Assembly: GCF_000312665.1 (NCBI RefSeq)
Contig: NZ_HF536772.1
Location: forward strand, 3,666,688-3,730,687
Direction of reading: 5' to 3'
Origin: Rhizobium mesoamericanum STM3625
GTDB lineage: Bacteria > Pseudomonadota > Alphaproteobacteria > Rhizobiales > Rhizobiaceae
DNA length: 64,000 nt
Under the pieces are notes generated by a model. That model did not search any database, was not told the origin of the DNA, and saw only the letters and a program-made list of their open reading frames with translations. Below, piece by piece: positions 54,513 to 63,299 of the stretch. Numbering within the stretch: position 1 is the first letter of the stretch; every line of letters starts with the position of its first letter. Position numbers and translations under genes: made by a program.

Positions 54513-55553
54513 ATGGCAATCGCCTTCAAGCAGGAAACGTTTCGAGACGATTTCAGCTATCGCAACAGTCCAGAAAACATCCGGCGCTTTCCATTTCCCT
54601 TCGACCGCGACGAATACATGTATTCCGTCAACATGGAACCGCATGTGAAGGGGCAGAAGAATACGGTCTTTGAAAGCCTCATCGACGTCGACGAGCACTA
54701 TGTCGCCGAGATGCACGACCGGGCTCTGGTGCTGAAGGAAGATCCGCTACGCTATCAGGCGCTGCCGCACATGATGACAGCGCAATGGGATACGCTGGAA
54801 CTGCTGATGGAAGAGCAGGCGGCCGGCTATCCCGAACATTTCACGCTCATAAGGAATGGCGAACAGTGGCGCTGGATCAACCGCCCGCTCGGCATCGACG
54901 ACAGCTTCACCTTCGGCGACGCGTCGACACTGCCCTATGAGCCGTTCGAATACATTACCCGCCAAGCTCAGGGCGACTTTTGCATCGTCGACCAGCGTGA
55001 CGCCAATCTGTGGATGGATGCCGGCATGGTCACGACCCAGGCCGACTGGTCGCTCGATTTCGACATCGGCATGAACTTCATGGAGTGGCACGGGCCGGTG
55101 CCGCTTGCCCACCAGAAAGGCATCTTCGAGCGCGCGCTGAAGTTCCTTTTGAACCTGCAGCAGGGCAAGCCCACGCGCCGTTTCAACTGGACGATGACGA
55201 TCAATCCGCGTCTCGATACCAGCCCGGAAAATTATCCGAAATGGGGTCCGGACCGCACCACGGTCACACCGGAAAACGTCGGCGAAAAGGTGCATCTTCG
55301 CGTGGAGCTGCAGAGCCTGTGGCGCCTGCCGCGGTCGAACGCCATTCTCTTCGTCATCCGCTGCTATCTGATGAACATGAACGAACTGGTGACCGTGCCC
55401 AAATGGGCGCGCCGCTTCCCGCGTGTGCTGAAAACCCTGCCGCCGGAACTCATCGACTACAAGGGCCTGACCCGCTACCGCCAGACCACGATCGACTGGC
55501 TTTCGAAATATGACGACGGCGTCCCGACCAGTCCCGGCATTTTCCCGGATTGA
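54513..55553 (+). CDS. dmmC: Dimethylamine monooxygenase heme subunit (DUF3445, HODM alpha-like)
   Basis: 346 residues of DUF3445, the haem-dependent oxidative N-demethylase alpha-like family. Near the start are FPFDRDEYMYSVNMEPHV; further on YEPFEYITRQAQGDFCIVDQ and TMTINPRLDTSPENYP, then VHLRVELQSLWRLPRSN. It is the probable oxygenase component that demethylates dimethylamine to methylamine. It is 29 bp after the reductase gene and 66 bp before tmm. I could not place the haem ligands from sequence alone. Confidence 0.83.
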   Translation: MAIAFKQETFRDDFSYRNSPENIRRFPFPFDRDEYMYSVNMEPHVKGQKNTVFESLIDVDEHYVAEMHDRALVLKEDPLRYQALPHMMTAQWDTLELLMEEQAAGYPEHFTLIRNGEQWRWINRPLGIDDSFTFGDASTLPYEPFEYITRQAQGDFCIVDQRDANLWMDAGMVTTQADWSLDFDIGMNFMEWHGPVPLAHQKGIFERALKFLLNLQQGKPTRRFNWTMTINPRLDTSPENYPKWGPDRTTVTPENVGEKVHLRVELQSLWRLPRSNAILFVIRCYLMNMNELVTVPKWARRFPRVLKTLPPELIDYKGLTRYRQTTIDWLSKYDDGVPTSPGIFPD

Positions 55554-55619
55554 TGCGCACGCCATGCCAAACAGTGCTTGCCAAAAGAACGTCGATACAA
55601 TCGAAGAGGGAAATGCCAC

Positions 55620-56957
55620 ATGACACGAGTTGCCGTTATCGGTGCCGGCCCTTCGGGCCTTGCCCAGTTGAGGGCCTTTCAATCGGCAGCAAAGAAGGGT
55701 GCTGATATTCCGGAAGTCGTCTGCTTCGAAAAGCAGTCCGATTGGGGCGGCCTTTGGAATTATACCTGGCGCACGGGCCTCGATGAATATGGCGAACCCG
55801 TCCATGGCAGCATGTATCGCTATCTCTGGTCGAACGGCCCGAAGGAATGCCTGGAATTTGCCGATTATTCCTTCGAGGAGCATTTCGGCAAGCCTATCGC
55901 CTCCTATCCGCCTCGGGCTGTGCTTTGGGATTATATCAAGGGACGCGTCGAAAAGGCCGATGTGCGCAAATGGGTGCGCTTCAGCACGCCGGTGCGCATG
56001 GTGCGCTTCGATGAAGAGACGAAGAAGTTCACGGTGACGGCGCACGACCGCACAAAGGACCGGATGTATGACGAGGTGTTCGATTATGTCGTCGTTGCCT
56101 CGGGTCACTTCTCGACGCCGAACGTGCCCTATTTCGAGGGTGTAAAGACCTTCAATGGCCGCGTGTTGCACGCGCACGATTTCCGCGATGCGCTGGAGTT
56201 CAGGGACAAGGACGTGCTTTTGGTCGGCCGCAGCTATTCGGCCGAGGATATCGGATCGCAATGCTGGAAATATGGGGCGAAATCCGTAACGACGAGCTAT
56301 CGCTCCAAGCCGATGGGCTTCAAATGGCCTGCAAACTTCGAAGAGCGGCCTCTGCTGACGCGGCTTGAAAACAAGACGGCCTATTTCCTCGACGGCTCAT
56401 CGAAGGATGTCGATGCGCTGATTCTCTGCACGGGCTATCAGCATCATTTCCCCTTCCTGCCAGATGACCTGCGGCTGAAGACGGCAAACCGCCTTTGGGC
56501 CGACCACCTCTACAGGGGCGTGATCTTCGACAAGAATCCGCAGCTCTTCTATATCGGCATGCAGGATCAGTTCTACACCTTCAACATGTTCGACGTGCAG
56601 GCCTGGTGGGCGCGCGATGTCATGATGGGCCGCATCAAGCTGCCGCACGAGGAAGACCTGCAGGCAAACTTCGACAAATGGCGCGCCCGCGAGGAAACGC
56701 TCGAGGATGCCGAGCAGATGATCTGGTTCCAGGGCGATTATGTGAAGGAGTTGCTCGCCGAGACCGACTATCCGAGCTTCGACATCGAAGGCACGAATCG
56801 AACCTTCATGGAGTGGGAGCATCACAAGGCTGAAAACATCATGGGCTTCCGCGACAATGCCTATCGCTCGCTGATGACCGGCACCATGTCGCCGACACAT
56901 CATACACCGTGGGTCGATGCGCTCGATGATTCCATGGAGGAATATCTGCGCAATTGA
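55620..56957 (+). CDS. tmm: Trimethylamine monooxygenase, flavin-containing (Tmm)
   Basis: A 445-residue flavin-containing monooxygenase. The FAD motif VAVIGAGPSGLAQL starts at residue 4, the NADPH-binding motif appears as LLVGRSYSAEDIG, the FMO signature region is HFSTPNVPYFEGVKTFNGRV, and the ATGY-like motif is LILCTGYQHHFPF. Length and SDWGGLWNYTWRTGLDEYGE match bacterial Tmm, which oxidises trimethylamine to trimethylamine N-oxide. Other FMOs exist, but co-location with dmm, mgs/mgd and tdm makes Tmm the best call. An AGAGGG site precedes the ATG. Confidence 0.9.
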   Translation: MTRVAVIGAGPSGLAQLRAFQSAAKKGADIPEVVCFEKQSDWGGLWNYTWRTGLDEYGEPVHGSMYRYLWSNGPKECLEFADYSFEEHFGKPIASYPPRAVLWDYIKGRVEKADVRKWVRFSTPVRMVRFDEETKKFTVTAHDRTKDRMYDEVFDYVVVASGHFSTPNVPYFEGVKTFNGRVLHAHDFRDALEFRDKDVLLVGRSYSAEDIGSQCWKYGAKSVTTSYRSKPMGFKWPANFEERPLLTRLENKTAYFLDGSSKDVDALILCTGYQHHFPFLPDDLRLKTANRLWADHLYRGVIFDKNPQLFYIGMQDQFYTFNMFDVQAWWARDVMMGRIKLPHEEDLQANFDKWRAREETLEDAEQMIWFQGDYVKELLAETDYPSFDIEGTNRTFMEWEHHKAENIMGFRDNAYRSLMTGTMSPTHHTPWVDALDDSMEEYLRN

Positions 56958-57065
56958 TCCGCGGTCACTTCCCCACCTAACCGGCAAGGGAGGCGAAGAG
57001 CAGCCTTTGCCGGCCTTTTATGTGTTGAAACGAAACGAGTTCATCCGCAACCTTCTCTTCGGGGC

Positions 57066-57671
57066 ATGGCCTTCATGGATTTCCAGACAAGCGTTCTCGG
57101 CCGCATGGCCGGTTTTCTTTACCGCTGCCGGGCAGACGAAAACTATACGATGCTGGAGATGACCGATGGCATCGAACGCATCTTCGGCTATCCAGCCGAG
57201 GAGATCATCGGCAATGTTAAACGCACCTTCACGTCGATCATGTGCGAGGAGGACGTGCCTCTGATGGATAAGGTCGTGGGCATCGCGCTGGAAGGCCGCA
57301 TCGACTGGACGATGGAATATCGTATCCGCCACCGTGACGGACATTATGTCTGGGTGACGGAGACGGGAGGCGGCGTCTGGGATGAAAATGGCGAGCTGCT
57401 CTATCTCGAGGGCAGCATCATCAACATCGAGTCGCTCTACCAGCGCATCGACGAGCAGACTGCCGGTATGCGCATCACTGCCTCGAAGACCAACGAGATC
57501 CTGCACTCGCTGCGCTACCTGAAGCTCCTTGCCGTCAATGCAGGTATCGAGGCGGCGAGGGCGGGGACAGCAGGATCCGGTTTCGCCGTGCTCGCCGCCG
57601 AGATGCGTCAGCTCGCCAATTCCTCCGAAGAGGCAGCAAGGGCGATCACCAGCGCCCAGCGCAGGGAATAA
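57066..57671 (+). CDS. PAS domain plus short methyl-accepting-type signalling domain protein
   Basis: 201 residues, no transmembrane segment. An N-terminal PAS domain (EMTDGIERIFGYPAEEIIGN ... WTMEYRIRHRDGHYVWVTE) is followed by a stretch of the MCP hairpin tip (LLAVNAGIEAARAGTAGSGF AVLAAEMRQLANSSEEA), which contacts CheA/CheW in chemoreceptors. Only the tip region is present, and it ends soon after. It could link amine oxidation state to taxis or act as a cytoplasmic signalling adaptor. It converges with tdm, with 5 bp between the stops. Confidence 0.75.
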   Translation: MAFMDFQTSVLGRMAGFLYRCRADENYTMLEMTDGIERIFGYPAEEIIGNVKRTFTSIMCEEDVPLMDKVVGIALEGRIDWTMEYRIRHRDGHYVWVTETGGGVWDENGELLYLEGSIINIESLYQRIDEQTAGMRITASKTNEILHSLRYLKLLAVNAGIEAARAGTAGSGFAVLAAEMRQLANSSEEAARAITSAQRRE

Positions 57672-57676
57672 AGCCT

Positions 57677-60046
57677 TTACGAACGCGGCCGGGTCTTCTG
57701 CGGGTCGTAGTGTGACAGAGGCACCACCACCGCCGGCAGGCGCTTTTGGTGGCCGTCGAGCTTACCGATCTCGACCTCGGTGCCGATGGTGGCATGGGTC
57801 ACGTCGATGCGGGCGAGCGCAACCGTCTTACCGAGGATAGGAGAGCGCGTCGCACTGGTGACGACGCCGATCTGGGCACGGCCGAGATGGATGCAATCGC
57901 CGTGGCTAACCGTTTCGTTCGCCTTCACATCCAGGCCAAGCATCAGATGGCGGGGATGCTCCTTGCGGCGCAGGAGCGCCTCGCGGCCGATGAAATCGTC
58001 CTGCTTGGATTTCAGCGGCACGGCAAAACCGATGCCCGCTTCGAATGGATCAGTCTGATCGTCGAATTCGTGATTGGCGAAGACGAGACCTGCCTCGATC
58101 CGGACCATGTCGAGCGCCTCAAGCCCCATCGGCTTCAGCCCGTAGGGCTCGCCGGCCTTCCAGACCGCATCGAAGACTGTCAACGCATCCTTCGGATGAC
58201 AGAAGATCTCATAGCCCAACTCGCCGGTATAGCCGGTGCGCGAGACGACGACGGGAGCTCCCTCGAAGCCACCGATGCGCCCGACGGTGAAGCGGAACCA
58301 TTCGAGCTCGCCGATATCGGGTTGGCGTGGCGCCGTCCAGATGATCTCCTTGAGAATGTCGCGGCTCTTCGGACCCTGCAGGGCGATATTGTGCATCTGG
58401 TCCGTCGAGGAGCGGACCCAGGCCTTGTAACCCTTCTTCTCTGCCTGTTCGCGCAGCCATATGCCGCTGTAGTCGTCGCCGCCGATCCATCGGAAATTCT
58501 TGTCCCCGAGGCGAAAGAGCGTGCCGTCGTCGATCATGCCGCCGTGCTCGTAGCACATGGCGGAATAGACGACCTGTCCAGTCGACAGCTTACGCACGTC
58601 GCGCGTCAGGCAATATTGCAGCAATTCCTCCGCATCCGGGCCCGTGACCTCGAATTTGCGCAATGGCGACAGGTCGATGACAGCGGCCCTTTCACGGCAG
58701 GCCCAGTATTCTTCGACCGGACCTTCGGAGGAAAACCGGTTTGGCAGCCAGTAGCCGCGATATTCGGTGTAATCCCGCGTCAGTGCCGCGAGGCGGGGGT
58801 GAAAGGCGGTTTCCCGCGTCAGTTCTGCATCGGCGTCAGGGGTCATGCGATAGGCTACCGCTCGTGAGAATTTTTCTTTTCCGGAGAAGGTGCGGACGTG
58901 GATGTCGGTCGGATCCCAGCCATTGGCCGCATCGATATCGTCGGGGCAAGAGGAGGAGACGCAGACGAGATCGGTCAACGCCCGCATCAGGACATAATCG
59001 CCCGGTCGAGACCATGGCTCGTCCAGGTAGAGCTGGTTGTTGTGGTCTATATTCGTATTGTAGAAATAATTGAGTGCCTCCCAGCCTTTGCGGCCGGGTA
59101 TGCCGTAGGGCGCCAGCGCCGCATTGAAATTGTCGGTGCAATTGACATGGCCTGGATAGCCCATGTCATCGTAGTAGCGCGAATTGCAGGCGGTCGCGAA
59201 TGCGTCATGGCGGCCGACCGTATCCTGGACGATCTCCACCAGCGGCTCGAAGTCTCGGTCGAAAGCTTTGGATGGCAGCCCTGGGGCAGGATAGCTGCGA
59301 CCGAGCAGGGTGCGGGTGACGGTGGAATCCAGCGCAAGATCGAGGCCCTTATCGACCTTGCGGGCGGCAAAGGCCTGGAAATCTGTGCACTGCCGGCCGT
59401 AGACGTCGATGATCTGGATAAACTCTCCGGCACGGACGAAATAGGCTGAGGCGGTCGCCGCCTTGATGCGGATGTCTTCGATCGGATCGGCAATTGGCTC
59501 GGGGAGGGCCGCTGCATAGTCACGAATCAACCTGCTGCGCCGGATATGGACCTCGATCGGTGTTGCCGTATCCTGTGCGTCAGGCGACATCAATGCTGCG
59601 GGTGCGGCGGCAATCAGCAGACCCTTCATAGCGATAGCAAACTCTGCCTTGCTGCCCGCAATGGACGCTTCGCCGAAAATGCGGATCGCGCCTGCCGTGC
59701 CGAGATCAGCTCCGCGTCGCTCAAGCGCCCTGCGGGTCCGGGCGGCACTCTCATCATCCGAAGAGAGAATGGCCTTCAGTCCGTCCGCCGAGCCGGTGAA
59801 GGCTGCGCCAAGGCCGGCCCATTGAAACCGGCCGTTTTCGTCGAGGAAGGAAAGTTCGCAGGCTTGTCCTCCCTCGCTGTCGACGATGGTGACGTGGTCA
59901 CCTGCCTCAACGCCAACAACAATGGATGCTCCACCTTTGCAGCGGTAACGCTCGAAATCCTGCGATAGCGCGGGAATACCGGGATAGCGGATGATGCTTG
60001 CCGATACTGGTCGCACCCCAACGATCCCGGGATGGTGATCTCGCAT
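57677..60046 (-). CDS. tdm: Trimethylamine N-oxide demethylase (Tdm)
   Basis: 789 residues: a DUF1989-type N-terminal catalytic domain to about residue 400, then a GcvT-type folate domain (YRGYWLPNRFSSEGPVEEYW, YTGELGYEIFCHPKDA). Cysteines suited to a metal site are Cys303 (VNCTDN) and Cys362/Cys367 (VCVSSSC); Cys220 and Asp222 in GRQCTDFQ mark the substrate region. Tdm converts TMAO to dimethylamine and formaldehyde; the fused folate domain receives the formaldehyde. The ATG at 60046 has GAGGA upstream; a GTG 60 bp earlier is less likely. It is divergent from the permease. Confidence 0.9.
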   Translation of the reverse strand: MRDHHPGIVGVRPVSASIIRYPGIPALSQDFERYRCKGGASIVVGVEAGDHVTIVDSEGGQACELSFLDENGRFQWAGLGAAFTGSADGLKAILSSDDESAARTRRALERRGADLGTAGAIRIFGEASIAGSKAEFAIAMKGLLIAAAPAALMSPDAQDTATPIEVHIRRSRLIRDYAAALPEPIADPIEDIRIKAATASAYFVRAGEFIQIIDVYGRQCTDFQAFAARKVDKGLDLALDSTVTRTLLGRSYPAPGLPSKAFDRDFEPLVEIVQDTVGRHDAFATACNSRYYDDMGYPGHVNCTDNFNAALAPYGIPGRKGWEALNYFYNTNIDHNNQLYLDEPWSRPGDYVLMRALTDLVCVSSSCPDDIDAANGWDPTDIHVRTFSGKEKFSRAVAYRMTPDADAELTRETAFHPRLAALTRDYTEYRGYWLPNRFSSEGPVEEYWACRERAAVIDLSPLRKFEVTGPDAEELLQYCLTRDVRKLSTGQVVYSAMCYEHGGMIDDGTLFRLGDKNFRWIGGDDYSGIWLREQAEKKGYKAWVRSSTDQMHNIALQGPKSRDILKEIIWTAPRQPDIGELEWFRFTVGRIGGFEGAPVVVSRTGYTGELGYEIFCHPKDALTVFDAVWKAGEPYGLKPMGLEALDMVRIEAGLVFANHEFDDQTDPFEAGIGFAVPLKSKQDDFIGREALLRRKEHPRHLMLGLDVKANETVSHGDCIHLGRAQIGVVTSATRSPILGKTVALARIDVTHATIGTEVEIGKLDGHQKRLPAVVVPLSHYDPQKTRPRS

Positions 60047-60123
60047 ATGATCCTCATGGGATTTGATGTGCCCTCCGGCACTTAACTCATGCTGACAAAA
60101 TGCCACCCGAAAGTAAAGGCATA

Positions 60124-60154
60124 TTGACTAAAAAGAAAATATCTTCACTATGCA
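60124..60154 (+). promoter_or_regulatory. Promoter and operator-like element upstream of the permease
   Basis: Candidate TTGACT (60124) and TATGCA (60149, a long 19-bp spacer) enclose AAAAGAAAATATCTTC (60131-60146), a GAA-N6-TTC version of the palindromes at mgsA and dmm. This gap of 248 bp also serves the divergent tdm. Confidence 0.45.
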
Positions 60155-60294
60155 TAAAGGGTCAAGACTCGGAAATCCGCTCGGGAACGCGGATTGGGAA
60201 AATGCCGGGCAGCCCATGCAGGCCACGGGAGGCACGTTCAGGGAGACGTACGCAAAGTTACGTCCCGAACAAAATAGAATGGGGAATTTCATCG

Positions 60295-62079
60295 ATGACG
60301 GATATCGTGGACGCCGGCGTTGCTGTCGGCACCGAAGGTAAGCTTATACGCGCGCTTGACTGGAAGGGCGCATTCTGGGTGGCAGCCGGCGTGCCGCCGC
60401 TTGTTCTCTTTTCTATCGGCGGGATTGCAGGCACGACCGGCAAGCTCGCCTTTGTCGTCTGGATCATCTCGATGATCATGGGCTTCCTACAATCATTCAC
60501 CTATGCCGAAATCGCCGGCATGTTCGGCAACAAGTCAGGCGGCGCCTCAGTCTATGGCGCCACGGCCTGGCTGCGCTATTCGAAATTCATCGCGCCGCTG
60601 TCGGTCTGGTGCAACTGGTTTGCGTGGTCGCCGGTGCTCTCGCTTGGCTGCGCCATTGCGGCCGGTTATATTCTCAACGCTTTCTTCCCGATTCCGGCAG
60701 CGGACTCTCAGGCGGTTCTCGCCTGGATCAGCGCGCATGCCGCTTCGGTCACGGCCGATAGCCCCCGCGTTGCCGAATATATTGCGGCCCATGCTGGCAC
60801 TTCGCCTGAGGATGCCGTCAAGGCGCTATTAAGCGCTGACGGTGTTGCCGCGCTGACGCCGGCAATCCGCAGTTGGTCGCTCGTCAGCTTCAGCATTCCT
60901 TTCCTCGCCACCGCCAATGTCAACGCCACCTTTTTCATCGGTGGCATCCTGATGCTGATCATTTTTGCGATCCAACATCGCGGCATCTCCGAAACGGCGA
61001 GCGTGCAAAAATGGCTGGCAATCATCGTGTTGGTGCCGTTGCTCATCATTGGCCTCTATCCGATCATTAGTGGCCAGATCGTTGGCGCCAACGTTACCGG
61101 GCTGGTTCCGCCGACGGCGGCCAATGCGGGCACCGACGGCACCTGGAGCAATGGCGGCTGGACGCTTTTCCTCGGTGGCCTCTATATCGCCGCCTGGTCG
61201 ACCTACGGTTTTGAGACCGCTGTCTGCTATACGCGCGAACTGAAGAACCCGAAGACGGATACTTTCAAGGCGATCTTCTATTCCGGCCTTGCCTGCTGCC
61301 TGTTCTTCTTCCTCGTTCCCTTCGCCTTCCAGGGCGTGCTCGGCCATGCCGGCATGCTGGCGCCCGGCATTGTCGACGGCACCGGCGTCGCCGAAGCGCT
61401 CGGCGGCCTGATCGGCGCCGGCCGCATCGTCACCCAGCTTCTCGTCGTGTTGATGATCCTGGCGCTTTTCCTCGCCATTATGACGGCGATGGCCGGTTCC
61501 TCTCGCACGCTCTATCAGGGCTCGAAGGACGGCTGGCTGCCGAAATATCTCGACCACGTCAACGAGCACGGTGCGCCGACGCGGGCGATGTGGACCGATT
61601 TCGCCTTCAATCTTTTCCTGCTGGCGATCGCTTCCGATGCCAGCGGCTATTTCTTCGTGCTCGCCGTCTCAAATGTCGGCTACATTATCTTCAACTTCCT
61701 CAACCTTAATTCCGGCTGGATCCATCGGATGGATTCTGGTCATGTAGAACGCCCCTGGAAGGCTCCTACCTGGCTGATCGGCGTCAATACGGTGCTTGCC
61801 TTCGTCAACGCTCTCTTTCTCGGCGCAGGCGCGAAGGTCTGGGGCTATGCCAACGCGCTCTGGGTCGGGTTCATCTTCGCAGCGCTTATCCTGCCGGTCT
61901 TCGCCTATCGCCACTATGTTCGCGACGGCGGCAAGTTCCCCGCCGGGGCCATGGACGATCTCGGCTTGGTCGGTCAGGATCTCGGCGTCAAAAAGGCGGG
62001 TATGCTGCCCTACCTCGCGCTTGCTGGCGGCCTCGCCATCGTGCTGATCGCGAACTGGGCCTTTCAATTACCGTCGTAA
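60295..62079 (+). CDS. APC-superfamily permease, candidate methylated-amine transporter
   Basis: 594 residues with about 12 hydrophobic segments. It shows the APC-like GGIAGTTGKLAFVVWIISMI, FTYAEIAGMFGNKSGGASVY, STYGFETAVCYTRELKNPKT and AMAGSSRTLYQGSKDGWLPK. A long, hydrophilic, Ala-rich loop between about residues 130 and 190 is unusual. Its start follows TGGGGAAT. It is divergent from tdm and ends in an intrinsic terminator, so it is a pathway gene by position. No TmoXWV-type TMAO importer is present, so this protein may bring in TMA, TMAO or a smaller methylated amine. Substrate is inferred only from location. Confidence 0.84.
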   Translation: MTDIVDAGVAVGTEGKLIRALDWKGAFWVAAGVPPLVLFSIGGIAGTTGKLAFVVWIISMIMGFLQSFTYAEIAGMFGNKSGGASVYGATAWLRYSKFIAPLSVWCNWFAWSPVLSLGCAIAAGYILNAFFPIPAADSQAVLAWISAHAASVTADSPRVAEYIAAHAGTSPEDAVKALLSADGVAALTPAIRSWSLVSFSIPFLATANVNATFFIGGILMLIIFAIQHRGISETASVQKWLAIIVLVPLLIIGLYPIISGQIVGANVTGLVPPTAANAGTDGTWSNGGWTLFLGGLYIAAWSTYGFETAVCYTRELKNPKTDTFKAIFYSGLACCLFFFLVPFAFQGVLGHAGMLAPGIVDGTGVAEALGGLIGAGRIVTQLLVVLMILALFLAIMTAMAGSSRTLYQGSKDGWLPKYLDHVNEHGAPTRAMWTDFAFNLFLLAIASDASGYFFVLAVSNVGYIIFNFLNLNSGWIHRMDSGHVERPWKAPTWLIGVNTVLAFVNALFLGAGAKVWGYANALWVGFIFAALILPVFAYRHYVRDGGKFPAGAMDDLGLVGQDLGVKKAGMLPYLALAGGLAIVLIANWAFQLPS

Positions 62080-62108
62080 GGCAGGGACCGGTTATCGGCC
62101 ACGCTATT

Positions 62109-62140
62109 CCTGCCGCGGAAAGCTGCGGCAGGGCTTTTTC
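62109..62140 (+). terminator. Intrinsic terminator after the permease
   Basis: Stem CCTGCCGC/GCGGCAGG with an 8-nt loop, followed by GCTTTTTC. It ends the methylated-amine gene group on the plus strand. Confidence 0.8.
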
Positions 62141-62547
62141 AAGATAACGGTGATATCGGATCTGTACCCTCCGTGCCTCCTGTTGGAACACAGGAGAATT
62201 GATGATGGCGAAGTGGAGAACCTTCCGGCAAAGCCGTTTTCGAAATCGCGGCTGAGGCTCAAACCAGCATATCTGAAAGCGAATTTCATTCGCACGCCGG
62301 CGCCTGAACAGTCATTTCCGTGCAGAAACCCGAGCAGGGCAAGCACGAACCGATACACATTGGCCTTTCCTCGTGCTCCGATCAGTAAGGCGCTGCAATA
62401 TCGTCATTCTGTGTGCCGGCATAAATTGTACCGATGCCTATGATGCGAATGTCCTGTCTGCCTGCGGTGCATCTATTTGGAAGGATGCGCGCTGGATTAG
62501 GTCCAATCGCCACCTTTGGTAGGCTGACGAACAATGCGATCACTGGC
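62141..62547. other. About 400 bp without a convincing gene
   Basis: Several frames of 60-100 codons exist on both strands, but none has recognisable domains or a good ribosome-binding site. It separates the methylamine locus from a metal-related group. Confidence 0.4.
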
Positions 62548-63060
62548 TCACTTAAAAATCCGCGTCGCAGGTTCATCGTTGCGGGCAAGGATCATTCGGT
62601 CGATTGTTCCGTCCCGCTTGATCAAGGTGTGCCAGGCAGCGGCGGCGAAATGGATGGCGACCATCGTCAGGATCATCTTCGCGCCTATGACGTGAAGCGG
62701 CGCGACAGAAAAGGTCAGATAGCTGGCGACGAAGCCAAGCGCAGCCTGCGCGATGATCGCCCCATAGAAGCAGAGGTGAAGGACCTTTGCCAACAGTTCT
62801 GTACCCGTCGACGATGCACTCCCTGATGGCGGTTGCATAATCCTCAGGAAGAGCCGCAGGACCATGAGCGCGCCGATAGACATTCCCACATAGTCGTGGA
62901 CCAGGTGCTGCAACACATCGGCGGATGACGGCTGTACACCCATATGCACGGTATGATGAGTCCGCTCGATGCTACCGCCCGTCAGGTATTGGACGGGAAG
63001 CAGGCAGGCTATCAGCCAATGCAAGATTATCTGTGACGTTCTGTAGCCGTGCCGCATCAT
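62548..63060 (-). CDS. Cytochrome b561 family protein
   Basis: 170 residues with four hydrophobic helices. SQIILHWLIACLLPVQYLTG, LQHLVHDYVGMSIGALMVL, LAKVLHLCFYGAIIAQAALG and HVIGAKMILTMVAIHFAAAA carry the histidines that ligate the two haems in cytochrome b561. It moves electrons across the inner membrane, often to superoxide or quinone. The ATG has AAGGCGGGG upstream. It is divergent from the small Cys-rich gene on its right. Confidence 0.85.
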   Translation of the reverse strand: MMRHGYRTSQIILHWLIACLLPVQYLTGGSIERTHHTVHMGVQPSSADVLQHLVHDYVGMSIGALMVLRLFLRIMQPPSGSASSTGTELLAKVLHLCFYGAIIAQAALGFVASYLTFSVAPLHVIGAKMILTMVAIHFAAAAWHTLIKRDGTIDRMILARNDEPATRIFK

Positions 63061-63299
63061 TTTCCCCGCCTTCCGCAGGAGATGCGGCATGTTTCGTAAA
63101 TTTTCAGTCGCTATGCCCGACTGATTTCACTGCCAGGCAACCATCGCCAGAAGCCACGAAACCGCGCAAGACGGTGTTTACGATTCATTCAGGTCAACTG
63201 CGGCCGTACCATTCGGCTTGCCTTCCGGGACGGCAAATCCATATCCGAGAAGGGAACAAGGTTCTCTTTTCGTGGTCCGAAGGCGGAAGGAATACCACG

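Noticed and set aside
54747..56261. 504-codon minus-strand ORF opposite dmmC and tmm
   Set aside because: It spans two strongly supported genes on the other strand and has no recognisable motif.
57746..58867. 373-codon plus-strand ORF opposite tdm
   Set aside because: Antisense to the folate-domain half of Tdm; composition-driven open frame.
62150..62443. 97-codon ORF in the gap after the permease
   Set aside because: No ribosome-binding site, no recognisable sequence, and it begins next to a terminator.
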